From: Hemerocallis citrina
Taxonomy: Eukaryota; Streptophyta; Magnoliopsida; Asparagales; Asphodelaceae
Assembly (NCBI GenBank): GCA_017893485.1
Contig: CM030365.1
Location: 28,108,289 to 28,172,288 of the forward strand
Direction: 5' to 3'
DNA: 64,000 bases
Each line of letters opens with the position of its first letter. Positions within the stretch are counted from its first letter, which is position 1. Of this stretch, positions 22,828 to 33,446 are shown piece after piece. The notes under the pieces were generated by a model that did no database searches, was not told the DNA's origin, and saw only the letters and a program-made list of their open reading frames with translations. The translations under genes and the position numbers were made by a program.

Positions 22828-23429
22828 TGTTATCGCTGATTCTGGTATGGGGATAGACAGATGAGATTTGTGAGTTCGTGGAAAGACCTGAATAGCGGAT
22901 CCAAGCCTGCTGATTCCCGCCGCTCACCTGCAAGGAAGTGCGATCCACCGGGGTTGATTCCGGCGACGCACCCTCCGACGCTCTTGTCAGTAACCAGTGA
23001 TGATTGAGAAAGAGCTTAAGTTGGAAAAAGAGTGATTACCCGGTCACAGTGGTAGGTAGGAGGTATTTATAGTCGCCATGGGAGTCTGATTAGGGACCTA
23101 ATTTCTTGTGAAACCGTTAGGAGTAAAATCCTCATAATTAGTTTAGGAAACTGATCCCTGATTCCCGGTGAGAGGATAACTGCAAATCAGGCCCGTTGAT
23201 TTAGTCAAATCAGTGACCCTGATCTCCTCTTTCTGGTCTGGGTTTGTCTTGGGTCGGGACCCATACCCAACTGGAGTGGATCCGTTTCGCGGGTTATTGG
23301 ATCTGTGAAGGGAAGATCCAGTGCCCGCTTAGGGTCCATCTATATGCAAAATTACCGTTTTACCCCTGAGCTTCAAGATTCGTTCCCAATCTGGACGGTT
23401 CCGATTTAACCCCATTTTTGGCCATATCA
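22828..23429 (-). repeat. 5' LTR of the Tat element
   Basis: The partner of 7757-8358. It has a minus TATA box (TATAAATAC) at about 23063-23071 and ends GATAACA next to the primer site. Confidence 0.92.
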
Positions 23430-24335
23430 GGGTGAAAATACAAATCTTTGTAGAACAACGAGCAAAATCCAGCAAGTATAGTTTTTATAAACAAGCATGA
23501 AACGACCTATAAAAATCATTAATAAAATCCACCTAAATTCTGGGTAATCCCTAAATAGATATAGAAATACTGTGAAAAATTTCAGATCAAAATAATATGT
23601 TTAGCACTAGTATCAAAATAGTTTAGTTATCGAAATCATCAAGAAACTAAATGTGGAAATGAAATACACATTTGTAGTAAAACAATCATATCTCACATAT
23701 ACGAAAACGAAATCGATTAAGGTCAGAGAGTTTGGAAAGAAGACGGATTTCTCTAAAAATCATGTTTAATACGGAAGTTAAGATACTGAATTTAATATGG
23801 TCTAAAATAGCAATCAAAACTGTTCACCGACAAAATACAGATTTTTCTCTTAATAACAAATCAACATACAACATATGAAACTCGTTCCAAACACAACCAA
23901 ACACGAAATACGATGTACAAGATGTCCAAGTAACACGGTATAGAGTATTTCACAAGTCCAATGCAAGTTTATCATGAATAACACGAATGGGCACAAGAAA
24001 TCATATGAACAACACGTATACATGCAACAAGATGTGGTCAATCCTAGGTTACATCATGTCATATATGTCGTGAGGCAACTATGGTCAAATCATCACAATA
24101 GAGACAATATGAATGAAAATATCATACTCATGATTTCTAATAGGTTCTTTAACAATCTTAAGTCATTAAATTAGGGTTTCAATCATCAATAGTGTAGTCT
24201 CATGAAAAGATTCAATTTTTAATTCATCTACTCATAAGAATTTATTATATCTTCATACAATCATCTATCATGTTTTCTAATAGATAAATCAACACATACA
24301 ACATTCTTAGAACGATAAGAAAACAATCACAAGTC

Positions 24336-24341
24336 ACTCAC
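24336..24341 (-). other. Predicted 5' splice site in LTR X
   Basis: The minus strand reads TTCAATAAG|GTGAGTGAC, a perfect donor consensus, about 1.06 kb inside the LTR start. Confidence 0.5.
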
Positions 24342-25136
24342 CTTATTGAAGAAATTAACCGAATTAATAAAGAATGAGAAAAAGCATTTCTTTTGCAAAA
24401 TCCAAGATCATCTCTTCGAAACTCCAAGAAATTGATAGTAAAAATATATTTTATTTTTGCAGACTAGAGGGAAAGCTGTAGGGGATCCTTTACAGGCTGA
24501 AATCTAGACTTTTTAGGGTTTTACAAGTTATTACTTTACATATATAAACCTTTCTTTAAAAAAAAGTAGTTAAATAAATTAAAATAAAAGCAAATATTTT
24601 TACTACTGAATTATCCAGCCATCCAACACAGGCCAGAATTTAAAAAATTTCGGATTGCACTCAAAGCGGTAATTTTGCACAAAAGTCCATCTTTTTGTAA
24701 TATTTGCAAATAGATCCAATAATTATCAAAAAAATCCAGAAAATTCACAAATAATATCTAATAGCAAATAATGAGTTTTCCCAAAATAATTTTTATTCTG
24801 AACTTTTCAAGACAACATTTGCACAAAATTAACTTAAATTCCATATTTGCAAAAACACCAAATTTGTTTAAATCTTTACCAAATCAACCCTAAATAAAAT
24901 TTAAATAGATTTTATTTTCAATGAAGACCATGGCAAGTCCAAAAATCAGTAAAAAGGAATTTTCATTGTTAGTTTGAGATCAAAACGGCTTTTTACATAA
25001 AAGCCCCTCTCTTTCGAGGTATTTACAAAAATATTATCTTTGTTCAGAAAAATCCCAAAATTTAGGATATAATTAATTATAAATAGGAGAAAGTATCCAA
25101 AAATTTAAAAGTGGAGATTTGCACACAAAAAAATAT

Positions 25137-25160
25137 TTGCACGTGTTTTGCACGTGCAAA
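25137..25160. promoter_or_regulatory. CACGTG dyad in U3 of LTR X
   Basis: Two TGCACGTG-type cores separated by TTTT form a near palindrome. A second copy (GCACATGTGTTGCACGTGC) lies at 25283-25301. Similar dyads lie about 100 bp inside the LTRs at 44978 and 46371. Confidence 0.45.
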
Positions 25161-25899
25161 ATTGAGAAATTCATAAAATGGTCAAATAAATTCAAATAAA
25201 TCTGAAAATTAAAATGTCATAAATAAATGAGGTAAATCAATCATTAAACATAAAATTTAAGAATTTATAATATCCTAACTCTGCACATGTGTTGCACGTG
25301 CAAAATTGCAATTTCAAGAAAATAGTCAAAATTGTCAACTTTACCAATATAATATTATTTAGAGATGCAAAATAAATCTTTTTATTTTGCTGGGTGTTAC
25401 ACTAAGTCCAGCGAATGATTTTCATCATCCATAAGCTGTCAGGATCTTTACAACATTTCACAAGAATAATCCGAGTAGGAAACAAGAGAAGTCAACCACG
25501 CATGCATATATGAATCAATATACCAATAGGAATTTATTTGAAACAAAATTTAATAGTCTCAAATAAACCAGATCTGAACAGGTCAATAATCCTGGGTCAC
25601 ATTGCCCTATACAAAATAATCCAAGTAACAATACATTTATTCAAAAGCAACATGAAAGTAAATTGTAGCAAGAACTCCAGGACTAGAATCTCAAATCACC
25701 TACTCCATCGGGCAGCTGATCACCATAATCTGCAATTTAATAAATTGCAGGAAAAAGAAAAAGAAACAAAATGCCCATCAATGCAAGTTACGGACCGCTT
25801 GTAGTGCAGGCACAAGTACCGGAAAAGCTAAACAAATATAGGATAACAACGGAAGCAAGCATAGCATGTAATAGACATGATAATAAAATCGAACAACTA

Positions 25900-26330
25900 G
25901 CACGGCAAGATGAACGAGTACAAGTGGCATATAACAAGTGTCAAGAATCAAGTATCATGTACAAGTAGCAAGTAACAAGTGTCAAGTATCAAGTGTCAAG
26001 TAGCAAGTATCATGTATCAAGTAACAAGTAGTAAGTAATAAGTAGCAAGTATTAAGTATCAAGTATCATGTTGTTTCAAGTCATGTATCTAATCCTATCT
26101 AGGTAGCACTTCATGCATCTCAGGTTTTTACCACATGGTTGCTACATTTGAACAGTTTTGTTTTAGATTTCATAGTGGATCATAGAGGGTAGTGTACTCA
26201 GGGACAAGCTCCAAGTATCAAATATCAAGCTCCAAGTAACCTGATATCAAGCTCCAAGTGTCAAGTAATCACGTGTCAAGCTCCAAATAACCAAATATCA
26301 AGCTCCAAATAATCAAATAGGATCTTATGA
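25900..26330. repeat. Degenerate CAAGTATCAAGTGT array in LTR Y
   Basis: Runs of the roughly 10-bp motifs CAAGTATCAA and CAAGTGTCAA fill this stretch. Equivalent arrays occur at 33990-34450, 38240-38710 and 50590-51060 (opposite strand), always at the corresponding place in this LTR family. Confidence 0.75.
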
Positions 26331-27814
26331 ATCCTCTTCCGAGTACAAGTTTCTGTATTTTCCACTATTAGATATTTCCCTTTAAACCCCGGTTTAGTTT
26401 CTTATTATTATTATTCAAGCAAGCATGGAAGTGCACAAACAAGTCAAGAACATGGTAAGATGACAAGGAACAAGTACAAGTTGAACAAAGGACATGAACG
26501 GGTGAAGAAAGACTTAAAATAGACTAAGACAATGAAAGTTTTAGTCCAGGACAGCAAGACAGTGCTGCACCAAATCTGGAATTCCCGTTGCCACGGACAT
26601 GCAAATCTGGAAAATAGATTCTCGGACGAATCCAAAAAATATATATAAGTCATATGGTATTTCACAAAAACAAGTCTCAAAACAGATTTGTATCCAGAAA
26701 ACATATTCAGTCAGAAATCAGAAGTTTGTATTCATAAATAGGAAAATAGCATGAAAACTCACTAATTAAATACACGAAAAATCTGGGGTATTCCCTAGTA
26801 TGTTTAGTAACATAAAATAAAGTATCATAATTTTCCAACATAGATAGAATAGTCAATTAAAATTAGAAAGCAGCAAGATACATTAATTTTGTAAATCTGA
26901 AATCATAAACACTGCTGTATTAAAACAACATATCTCACAAAATATAAATCCAAATCCAGATCCGTCAAAAGGGTGATAAAGTATATACAATAGGCTATAA
27001 TTAATATTCACAAAGTTTTCATAGAAAGCAAATAGAATCATGTAAAAATTATGTATCTTTACTGAACAATATGAAAATTCTGTATGTTTAGTAATTGTTT
27101 GCAAGCATAGAATAGTGTACAAAATTTATCAATTAAATTCACAAAAATTAGGGGTTAATCCCAATCAAGTCTAGTAGTAACCAGAAAAATATTGGATCAA
27201 AATATTATCTTTAGCATCAGTAGAAAAATAAATTAGCATACAGAGTTCATATAAAACTGAATCTGGAATTTTAAACACATCTGTAGTAAAATAATCATAA
27301 CTCGAAACTCATAAATCAAAACTGAGATCTGTCAGAAAATCTGAAAAGTAGACATAATTCTCTATAATTCATATTCAAAAATAATTTTCATATCCTGACC
27401 TTAATAGGGTCTAAAATACTGAACAAAAACGGTGAATTGACAAAACAGAAAATATCCTTCATGCACAAAATCAACTAGTTTATATGAAACTCATCCAAAA
27501 CATAACCAAACGTGAAATATAGTGTACTAGATATCCAAGCAACACGGTATAGAGTATCTAGCAAGTCCACAACGAGTATACTACAACTAACACAACCAAG
27601 CACACAACATCATATGAACAACATGCATGTATACATAAAAAAATGGTCATCCCTAAGTTATTTCATGTCATGTGTGTAGTGAGACAACTACGGGCGGATC
27701 AACACAATAGAGAAAACATATAATAGGGGTTTTGCACAAGAATTGTCCCTAGAACACAACTACACTATATGCGTTATTTAGTACTTGTATTACACAAAGA
27801 AAAGAATACAAGTT

Positions 27815-27820
27815 ACTTGC
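27815..27820 (-). other. Predicted 5' splice site (GC type) in LTR Y
   Basis: The minus strand reads TTTAAG|GCAAGTAAC at the end of the GC-rich leader. The same string occurs in the related LTRs at 40238 (minus) and 49075 (plus). Confidence 0.5.
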
Positions 27821-28188
27821 CTTAAAGACGATGACGGGAACAACACAAAAGCAAGAATAATGGGAACGGATTCCCAGGGCACGAACACAACGAACAAACG
27901 AACGAACGAACACAAAGAACGGATCACGAACACACGGACAACGAATCTAGATGAGATGATCACGATCACGATCGTACAGTCAAGATCAAGATGATCGGAT
28001 CAGATCGGACGGCCAGATTAGGACTAATCGGATGATCAAGATGATCAAGATGATCAAGATCAGATGGCTGGAGATCAAAGGAGGCTTTGATGATCATCAC
28101 GATTGTGACGATCAAGAAGAGATCGGACGGCTCACAATCAAAGCCATGATCAAAGCAACAGCAACATGAAGGGCTTGGCTCTGGCTGC

Positions 28189-28960
28189 TCACTGTTTCTG
28201 GTCGACACCGGGACGGAGACACGGCGACGGGATCGCACCGAGGGTCGGAGCGATGTAGGGGAACACCAGAGGGGTGGCTTGCTGTTGCTGTGCCAACAGG
28301 AGGAGGGGTACAGTGCACAAGATGCCGGGTTTGTCCGCCATAGAGACGACACGACAAGGAAGAGCACAGGGGGCACTGAGGGGCAGCCGGCAATGCAAGG
28401 AGGAGAAGAGGAGACGGGGGGCACAGGCAATGCGATGAGGTTTGCTGTCGAAGGTTCGCGACACAGGGAGGTCGCGAGGGCGGAGGAGCACAAGCAGGGC
28501 GCGTCGAGGATCTGGTGCGGTGCTGCTGCATCGCGGAGGCACGATAGGAGGAGGGAGAGCTCGGCAGATGGAGACGATGGCACTGCGAGGCAGGGGACCA
28601 AGGGAGCGGCACGACAGAGGGGGAGCACCGGTGGCTGTTAGCGTCGCGACAGGAGGGTGCGTCGGGGCTGTTGCTGTTGTTGCGGCGGAGGACGATAAGC
28701 TAGCGAGGAGGTGGCGGGAGATGCAGGGAGAGGGAGAACGGGAGGAAGGATGGGTAGGGGCGTTGTGGTGTAGGGCGGCGCTACAGGATGGGTTACCATG
28801 CTGAGGGGCCAGGAGCGGGAGAGGGTTGGAAGTCGGGGTGCACACAGAGTAGAGGAAGACGAAGGGAAAATAGGGAGGGTGGCTGAGGGTGAGGGTTAGG
28901 GGAAAACAGAAAGGGGGGGGGGGGGTATAAATACAGGGTAGTATATAAGGTTAGGGTTTA
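28189..28960 (-). other. GC-rich LTR leader with TATA-like start (LTR Y)
   Basis: The minus strand has AT-rich TATA-like sequence at 28942-28951. A Pro/Ser/Ala-coding GC-rich stretch follows, open in two frames (218 and 220 codons). Corresponding GC-rich blocks occur in the related LTRs, but the encoded peptides are poorly conserved between copies. I read it as transcribed leader rather than a protein gene. Confidence 0.5.
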
Positions 28961-29541
28961 GGACGGGTTGGGGATGTAAACGGGTATTGGGTAGTTGGGT
29001 TTAGAAGGGGTTAATGGGTGTGGTGTAAAATATGATTTAATTGGGTTAAAATGATATAAGGGATCCAATGGAATAAGAAAAGGGTTTAAATAAAAAGATC
29101 CAATAAGAAATTAAAATGGGTTATAGGGTTTTTAAAATCCAATAAGAAAATATACAATTAAGATTTAGATTAAAAGTAAATAATTAAATCAATTATAACA
29201 AATAGTAATACAATAGTACAATGAATCAAATTGTATATATTGAGTTAATACTCAAATACTAACAAATACAATAAGATTTTTTAGTAATAATAATAAGAAG
29301 AACAATAACAATAACAATAACAAGGTCATATGTAAAAATAGGATTATATGAAAACTGTTTGAAAATAACAATAAATACAATTAATGAAAAGAAATAGATT
29401 TTTAACAGGAGATACAAAATATTTTGAAATAAAAAAATAAATTTAAGAAAACGAAATTTTTTATAAAGAACTCAAACCCAGATAATACACAGAAGAAGAA
29501 AATACACCTAAAATACAGAAAACGGAAAACAAGGGGTTACA

Positions 29542-29962
29542 TGAATCTTCTTGGCTTCCTCAGGGACTTTCTTCTTGGTTAAAGCTACCACCAATTCCTT
29601 GCATTTCTTCTTCCCTTGAAAAGTTACTGCTGGTTCCTTCACCATAACTTCCTTGCTCTTGCACTCGATGCTAGCATTGTAGATCAGCATCCGGTCTATA
29701 CCAATGATGACATCGACTCCCAACACATCCAACTCTATAAGATCAATCCTCAGAATCATCCCTCCAATCTTGATCTCACAGTCAGCATAATACCGATCAG
29801 TGGTCATCGTTTCTCCTGAAGGAGTAGCTACTACCAAAACCTTACCAGGGAAATTTTTTGGTTCTACCCCTAACTCTTGAGCAAATTTAGGAGACACAAA
29901 AGTGTGAGATGAACCAGTATCAAACAAGATTGTAGCATTCATTCCATTTACTAAATTTTTTC
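29542..29962 (-). pseudogene. Element H protease region
   Basis: An aspartic protease domain with the active-site motif ILFDTGSSHTFVS and the later DVIIGIDRM segment. The frame continues up to the Y insertion at 29541 and beyond it into the linker before RT at 5994. The usual LGMDWL motif reads IGIDRM. It is preceded by a 95-bp stretch that breaks the frame from gag and has canonical intron ends. Confidence 0.85.
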
Positions 29963-30057
29963 CTGTTACATAATGAATTTCATCCTTCAGTATATAACAT
30001 TTCTTCTACTGCAAGATTGGAAATAATAGCATAATTTTTATTCTGATGTTCCCATAC
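29963..30057 (-). other. Candidate intron at the gag-protease junction of element H
   Basis: The donor is CATTACCA|GTATGG and the acceptor TTATGTAACAG|GAAAAA, 95 nt with stops in the gag frame. The gag frame ends in phase 1 and the protease frame resumes in phase 1. The junction lies 14 codons before the catalytic Asp codon, exactly as for the candidate intron at 57651-57799 in element P. Confidence 0.55.
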
Positions 30058-31064
30058 TGGTAATGACATCATTTGAGTTTTCAGTGTCCTCTTCTGTCAG
30101 AGCGAACACTCGCCCCTGCAGGTATGGTTGCCCATTCTTCCCTGATGGGTCCCAGCTAACACTTCCTGGATTCAGTTGCGGATAAAACAGTTGAATATGC
30201 CCTTCCTTGCCACAGTTGTAACAAGACTTGATCTTCTGCTGTTTAGGACATCCAATTGCAATGTGGCCCGACTCTCCACACTTGTCGCAAGTGGTGGGCC
30301 TTCTAGCTACAGTAACAGCATTTGCCCAAGTAGGCTTGAACTTCTGCACTGGGGGCTGTCCCTTGAAGTTGTGTGATGTCGCGGGCATCTTGACAGTACT
30401 CCAGTTACTTCTTTTGTCTTTCTCCAGCTGATAATGTTCCATGTCTGATTTTGTGGCTGCAGCCCTCCACACAAGCTTGTCAAATTTTCTGATACCGAGG
30501 GGTATCATACAAGACCTCAGTCCTGGCCTCAGACCCTGCTCAAACTTCCCTCACCTTCTTGGCTTCATCGATGACAGTCATGTTACCCTATTGCAAGCCT
30601 AGAAATTTAATCACCTTCTTCTCTTGCACATCCATTGGGAAGTAATGCCCCCAGAATTCCTCTATGAAATCCTCCAATGTAATAGGCTCGTTGCCCACAG
30701 CCCTCTTCATAGATTGTCACCAAAATCTGGCATACTTCTCCAACTGAATAGTTGCTAGCTTCACCTAACTAGCCTCTGGGGTCTCCAACACATCTAACAT
30801 CGTTTCAATCTACCAGATCCAATCATCGGCTGAATCGGGATCCGCCTTGCCTTCGAAAACGGGTGGTTTCATTCTCTTGAAGGACTCCACCAGTTTTATA
30901 GCTTCTGGGACTTGTACTTCCTACCCTGCCCTTGCATTCCAGTTTACACTTGCTGCAACTAATGTGTTGAGGTTCTGGTATACCCTGGCCAACTCCGACT
31001 CCAAATCAAGTCGGTTGCCTTCTCCGCTTGATCCCTCACCATTTCTAGCCCGTCTTCCGGCCAT
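30058..31064 (-). pseudogene. Element H gag
   Basis: The structural polyprotein region starts at the ATG at 31064 (MAGRRARNG). It contains a capsid-like region (PPVFEGKADPDSADDWI, FWGHYFPMDVQEKK) and two zinc knuckles. The first, CDKCGESGHIAIGC, is complete; in the second, CYNCGKEGHIQLFY, the last Cys is Tyr. Several in-frame stops occur at Gln, Trp or similar codons (about 30910, 30835, 30780, 30720, 30595, 30540). The downstream 157 codons (from 30508) remain open up to the candidate intron. Confidence 0.85.
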
Positions 31065-31246
31065 ATATAAAACTTCATCAATCATCAATAGCAACAATAA
31101 TATAGACTTTCCATATTATCATCCAACACAATTTATTCATTTCCAAATTAAACTTCATATATTCAGAAAAAAAGTTGGTCCATACATCCATACATAAAGA
31201 ACACAAGGAAATCCAAAATCTTCTGACAAAATTTTAAACAAGTAGT

Positions 31247-31563
31247 TTAGACTCTACAATTCCTCTTGGCTTCTCTGAGCTCTTTCCATATATCATCTAT
31301 TTCCTTCTGCATCCTTTCATATCGTTGACGGCATTCTTGTTTCCCCAACCGGGTTTTGTTGTCCAATAAGGTAAAATGCTGAGCATTTCTGTGATGATAT
31401 TTCTCGAGCTCCCATACCCGCTGACTCAGAGTGTCGATGTTTTGTGTATCCTGTGCATGATGTGCCTCCAAGTGGGTTACTCTCCACTTATGGATAATCA
31501 ACTGCTTCCGGAGAGAAGCGATAATCAGGAGACTTTGGCAGTTCCTCCTCTTCTTCTGGGTCT
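31247..31563 (-). pseudogene. Extra ORF upstream of element H gag, C-terminal part
   Basis: The minus strand continues the acidic ORF of 43014-43159 in frame across LTR Z (DPEEEEELPKSPDYRFSPEA). After a 1-nt frameshift near 31488 it encodes a charged, coiled-coil-like C terminus (VTHLEAHHAQDTQNIDTLSQ, then YERMQKEIDDIWKELREAKR) ending at 31247. That is 183 bp before the gag ATG. No known domain is recognised. Its place between the leader and gag, in sense orientation, is not typical of chromoviruses. Confidence 0.65.
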
Positions 31564-31852
31564 TGTAAGCCCTATTTTCAGTTTTATTGTATTTTGTACT
31601 CTTTTGACTATTGTATTTGAATTCATTTATTATGGTGCATTTTTGTTTTTTCTTTTGTTCTTTTGTTCTCCTTGGATCAATCTGCATTCTTCTGATTGGA
31701 TTCTGTCTTTTGTGGATTTGGCTCTTTTCTATTTTGAATTCAATTTGTTCTCCATTGTGTTCGTCTCTTCGGCCTTGTTTGTCTCTTTTTGGAGCCAGAA
31801 CCGAAACCCAGAACCCACAAAATCTTAACCTAAACCCTAATTTCCTGATCAC

Positions 31853-31860
31853 TATAAATA
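31853..31860 (+). promoter_or_regulatory. TATA box of LTR Z
   Basis: CACTATAAATACACAC precedes a CT-rich initiator region (TCTCTCTCTCTG at about 31930). Confidence 0.6.
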
Positions 31861-32807
31861 CACACATTAATTAACCCTAATTAATTCTAATTCTCTCTCA
31901 TAGCTGCACTTTCTCTCCCCCCATAATCATCTCTCTCTCTCTGTTTTTCCCAAACCCAAAACCCACGCCGTTAACCCCCCGATCGCCGTCCATCCCTCGA
32001 CCCTCGTCCATCCCCGTCATCACCACCGTCTCCGTCTTCGTCTCCTCTACATCGTCATCGCCGTCGCTCGTTTTCCCCCGTCCTCGCCATCACCGTTCAA
32101 CCCCATTGTCCAAGTTTTTTCCGTTGCCATATCTTCATCTTTGTCGCCCTATTCCATTGCCATGCCCGTTCATCGTCTTTGTCGTCCCTCGTCATGCCTG
32201 TGCACCCCCCTAGCATCACCGTTGAGTCCCCAGGGTCGCTGCAAGCGTCATCTCTATTTTCGACCGAAGAACAGGGCACTCTTCACCGGAGTTGTGTCGC
32301 CGCCGTCGCTTCCCGACCATGGTCACGACACCGCTCCGCCACCGCAGCCACCGCCGCTGTCATTGTGCATCGCTAAGGCCGCCACTCTCTCTCTTTCCTC
32401 CGCTGTCGCGAGGTTGAAGACGTGCTGCGATTCGTCGAGATCGCTATCCCGTGTTTTGCCGCACCAGATCCCAAGCCGCTGTTCTGTGTTCGGGTTGGAT
32501 CTGGTGTGAAGCCGAGTTCTGGTTGGTCGCTTTCGGTGTTTCGTATTCTGCCGCACCCGATCCAGTTTGGTGTTCTATGTTTTAGGGCTAGATCCGATGT
32601 GAGGCAGTGGATCTGGTTGACTGAATTGGTGTTCTGTGTTCTGTGTGCGCCAGATCCAGTTTCGGTGTTCTGCGTTCTATCCAGATCCAGAGTGTCGGAT
32701 TTGCTCTAGGATTTTGCTATTACGGTTGATTCTTCATGCAATTTTTGGGAGTTTTTCTCCGGGATTCTGATCCCGTTATTCTATTTTATTAATATATGCA
32801 AATACAG

Positions 32808-32813
32808 GCAAGT
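32808..32813 (+). other. Predicted 5' splice site (GC type) in LTR Z
   Basis: AATACAG|GCAAGTCTC matches the GC-AG intron donor consensus. It lies about 955 nt downstream of the TATA box. Confidence 0.45.
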
Positions 32814-33446
32814 CTCTTCTTGAACCCTTCTTTTTATTTGTGTTCAAGATTTCTTTTGATCTCCTGCAAGTAGATCATGTCCTTTTATTATCAAAAACTG
32901 CTTTGACAATTCCGATTAAGATTATCGAGGGTTTACATGAGCTAACCCGACATACTCTTAACATCGTGCTTCTCTTCGATCTAAACCTAGTCCCCAATGT
33001 TTCTTGCATTTGCACAATAAACAACTAGATTCATGCATAGGATTACTTGTTGACTTGGACAATGAAATTGAACATGCTAGAATTGATCTTAATTGATGAA
33101 TTAACACCATGATCATGATAGATGTATCCTAAACCTTAGAAATTTACAAGTTGACACCTAGGATTGCTTTGATGACCAATTTGCATGCTATATGTGAACG
33201 TGTGAATTATTTATTATCTTTTATGTTAAGTTGATTTTTGGACTGCTGTATGTTTCACTTTGAATCAAACTTTAGCCCTGTTAATGACATAATTTGAGAA
33301 AACTTACTAAACATAAAATGTAGCCCTTCATGTCTAGATAATTTTTCCCTACTCTGGATTTAAATTCCAATTTGCCATATGTTAGATATCAGCACTTTAC
33401 TGTAACTGTATTAGCAATTTTCAGACTCATAATTTCATGCGTATTC

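Larger units (their letters stand above)
7757..23429 (-). mobile_element. Tat-lineage Ty3/gypsy retrotransposon, complete but defective
   Basis: This 15.7-kb element has two 602-bp LTRs (7757-8358 and 22828-23429), a gag-pol on the minus strand (22754-16994), and about 8.6 kb between pol and the 3' LTR. That 8.6 kb holds tandem repeats and antisense ORFs. The target duplication is GGGCG on the left (7752-7756) and GGGTG on the right (23430-23434), differing by one C-to-T at a CpG. Counting by eye, the LTRs differ at about 24 of 602 positions, nearly all transitions. The Tat assignment rests on the second RNase H after RT-RH, the gag knuckle CxYHxDxGHxTxxC and the antisense extra ORF. Confidence 0.92.
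6048..25401 (-). mobile_element. LTR X, solo LTR split by the Tat element
   Basis: It is bounded by TGTAGTGCCC at 6048 and GGGTGTTACA at 25401 (minus LTR TGTAACACCC...CACTACA). Perfect CTAAG target duplications lie at 6043-6047 and 25402-25406. The net length without the Tat insertion is about 3.7 kb. It shares middle segments with the 33447-41663 LTRs, such as the stretch at 7080-7250, so it is a related family. It has no internal domain of its own. A CACGTG dyad lies at 25137-25160 and a splice donor at 24341. Confidence 0.8.
5995..29541 (-). mobile_element. LTR Y, solo LTR split by nested insertions
   Basis: On the minus strand it starts TGTAACCCC at 29541 and ends GGGGCATGACA at 5995. 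The net length without the X insertion is about 4.2 kb. It interrupts H between protease and RT. Removing it restores the reading frame, and the flanks are GGAAT/TGAAT, a 5-bp duplication with one mismatch if the LTR has lost its terminal base. The ends and interior match the LTRs of 33447-41663. No internal domain belongs to it, so it is a solo LTR. It contains a CAAGT-rich array (25900-26330), a splice donor at 27820 and a GC-rich leader (28100-28900). Confidence 0.8.

Noticed and set aside
28189..28845. 218-220-codon Pro/Ser/Ala-rich frames in the GC-rich leader of LTR Y (also 35666-36022, 40662-41093, 48678-49066, 61132-61491)
   Set aside because: Frames are open on both strands because of base composition. 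Related LTR copies keep the GC-rich block but not the peptide, so they read as transcribed leader.
31376..31828. 150-codon plus frame rich in Phe and Leu
   Set aside because: It crosses the boundary between H's extra ORF and LTR Z, so it is not a natural unit.
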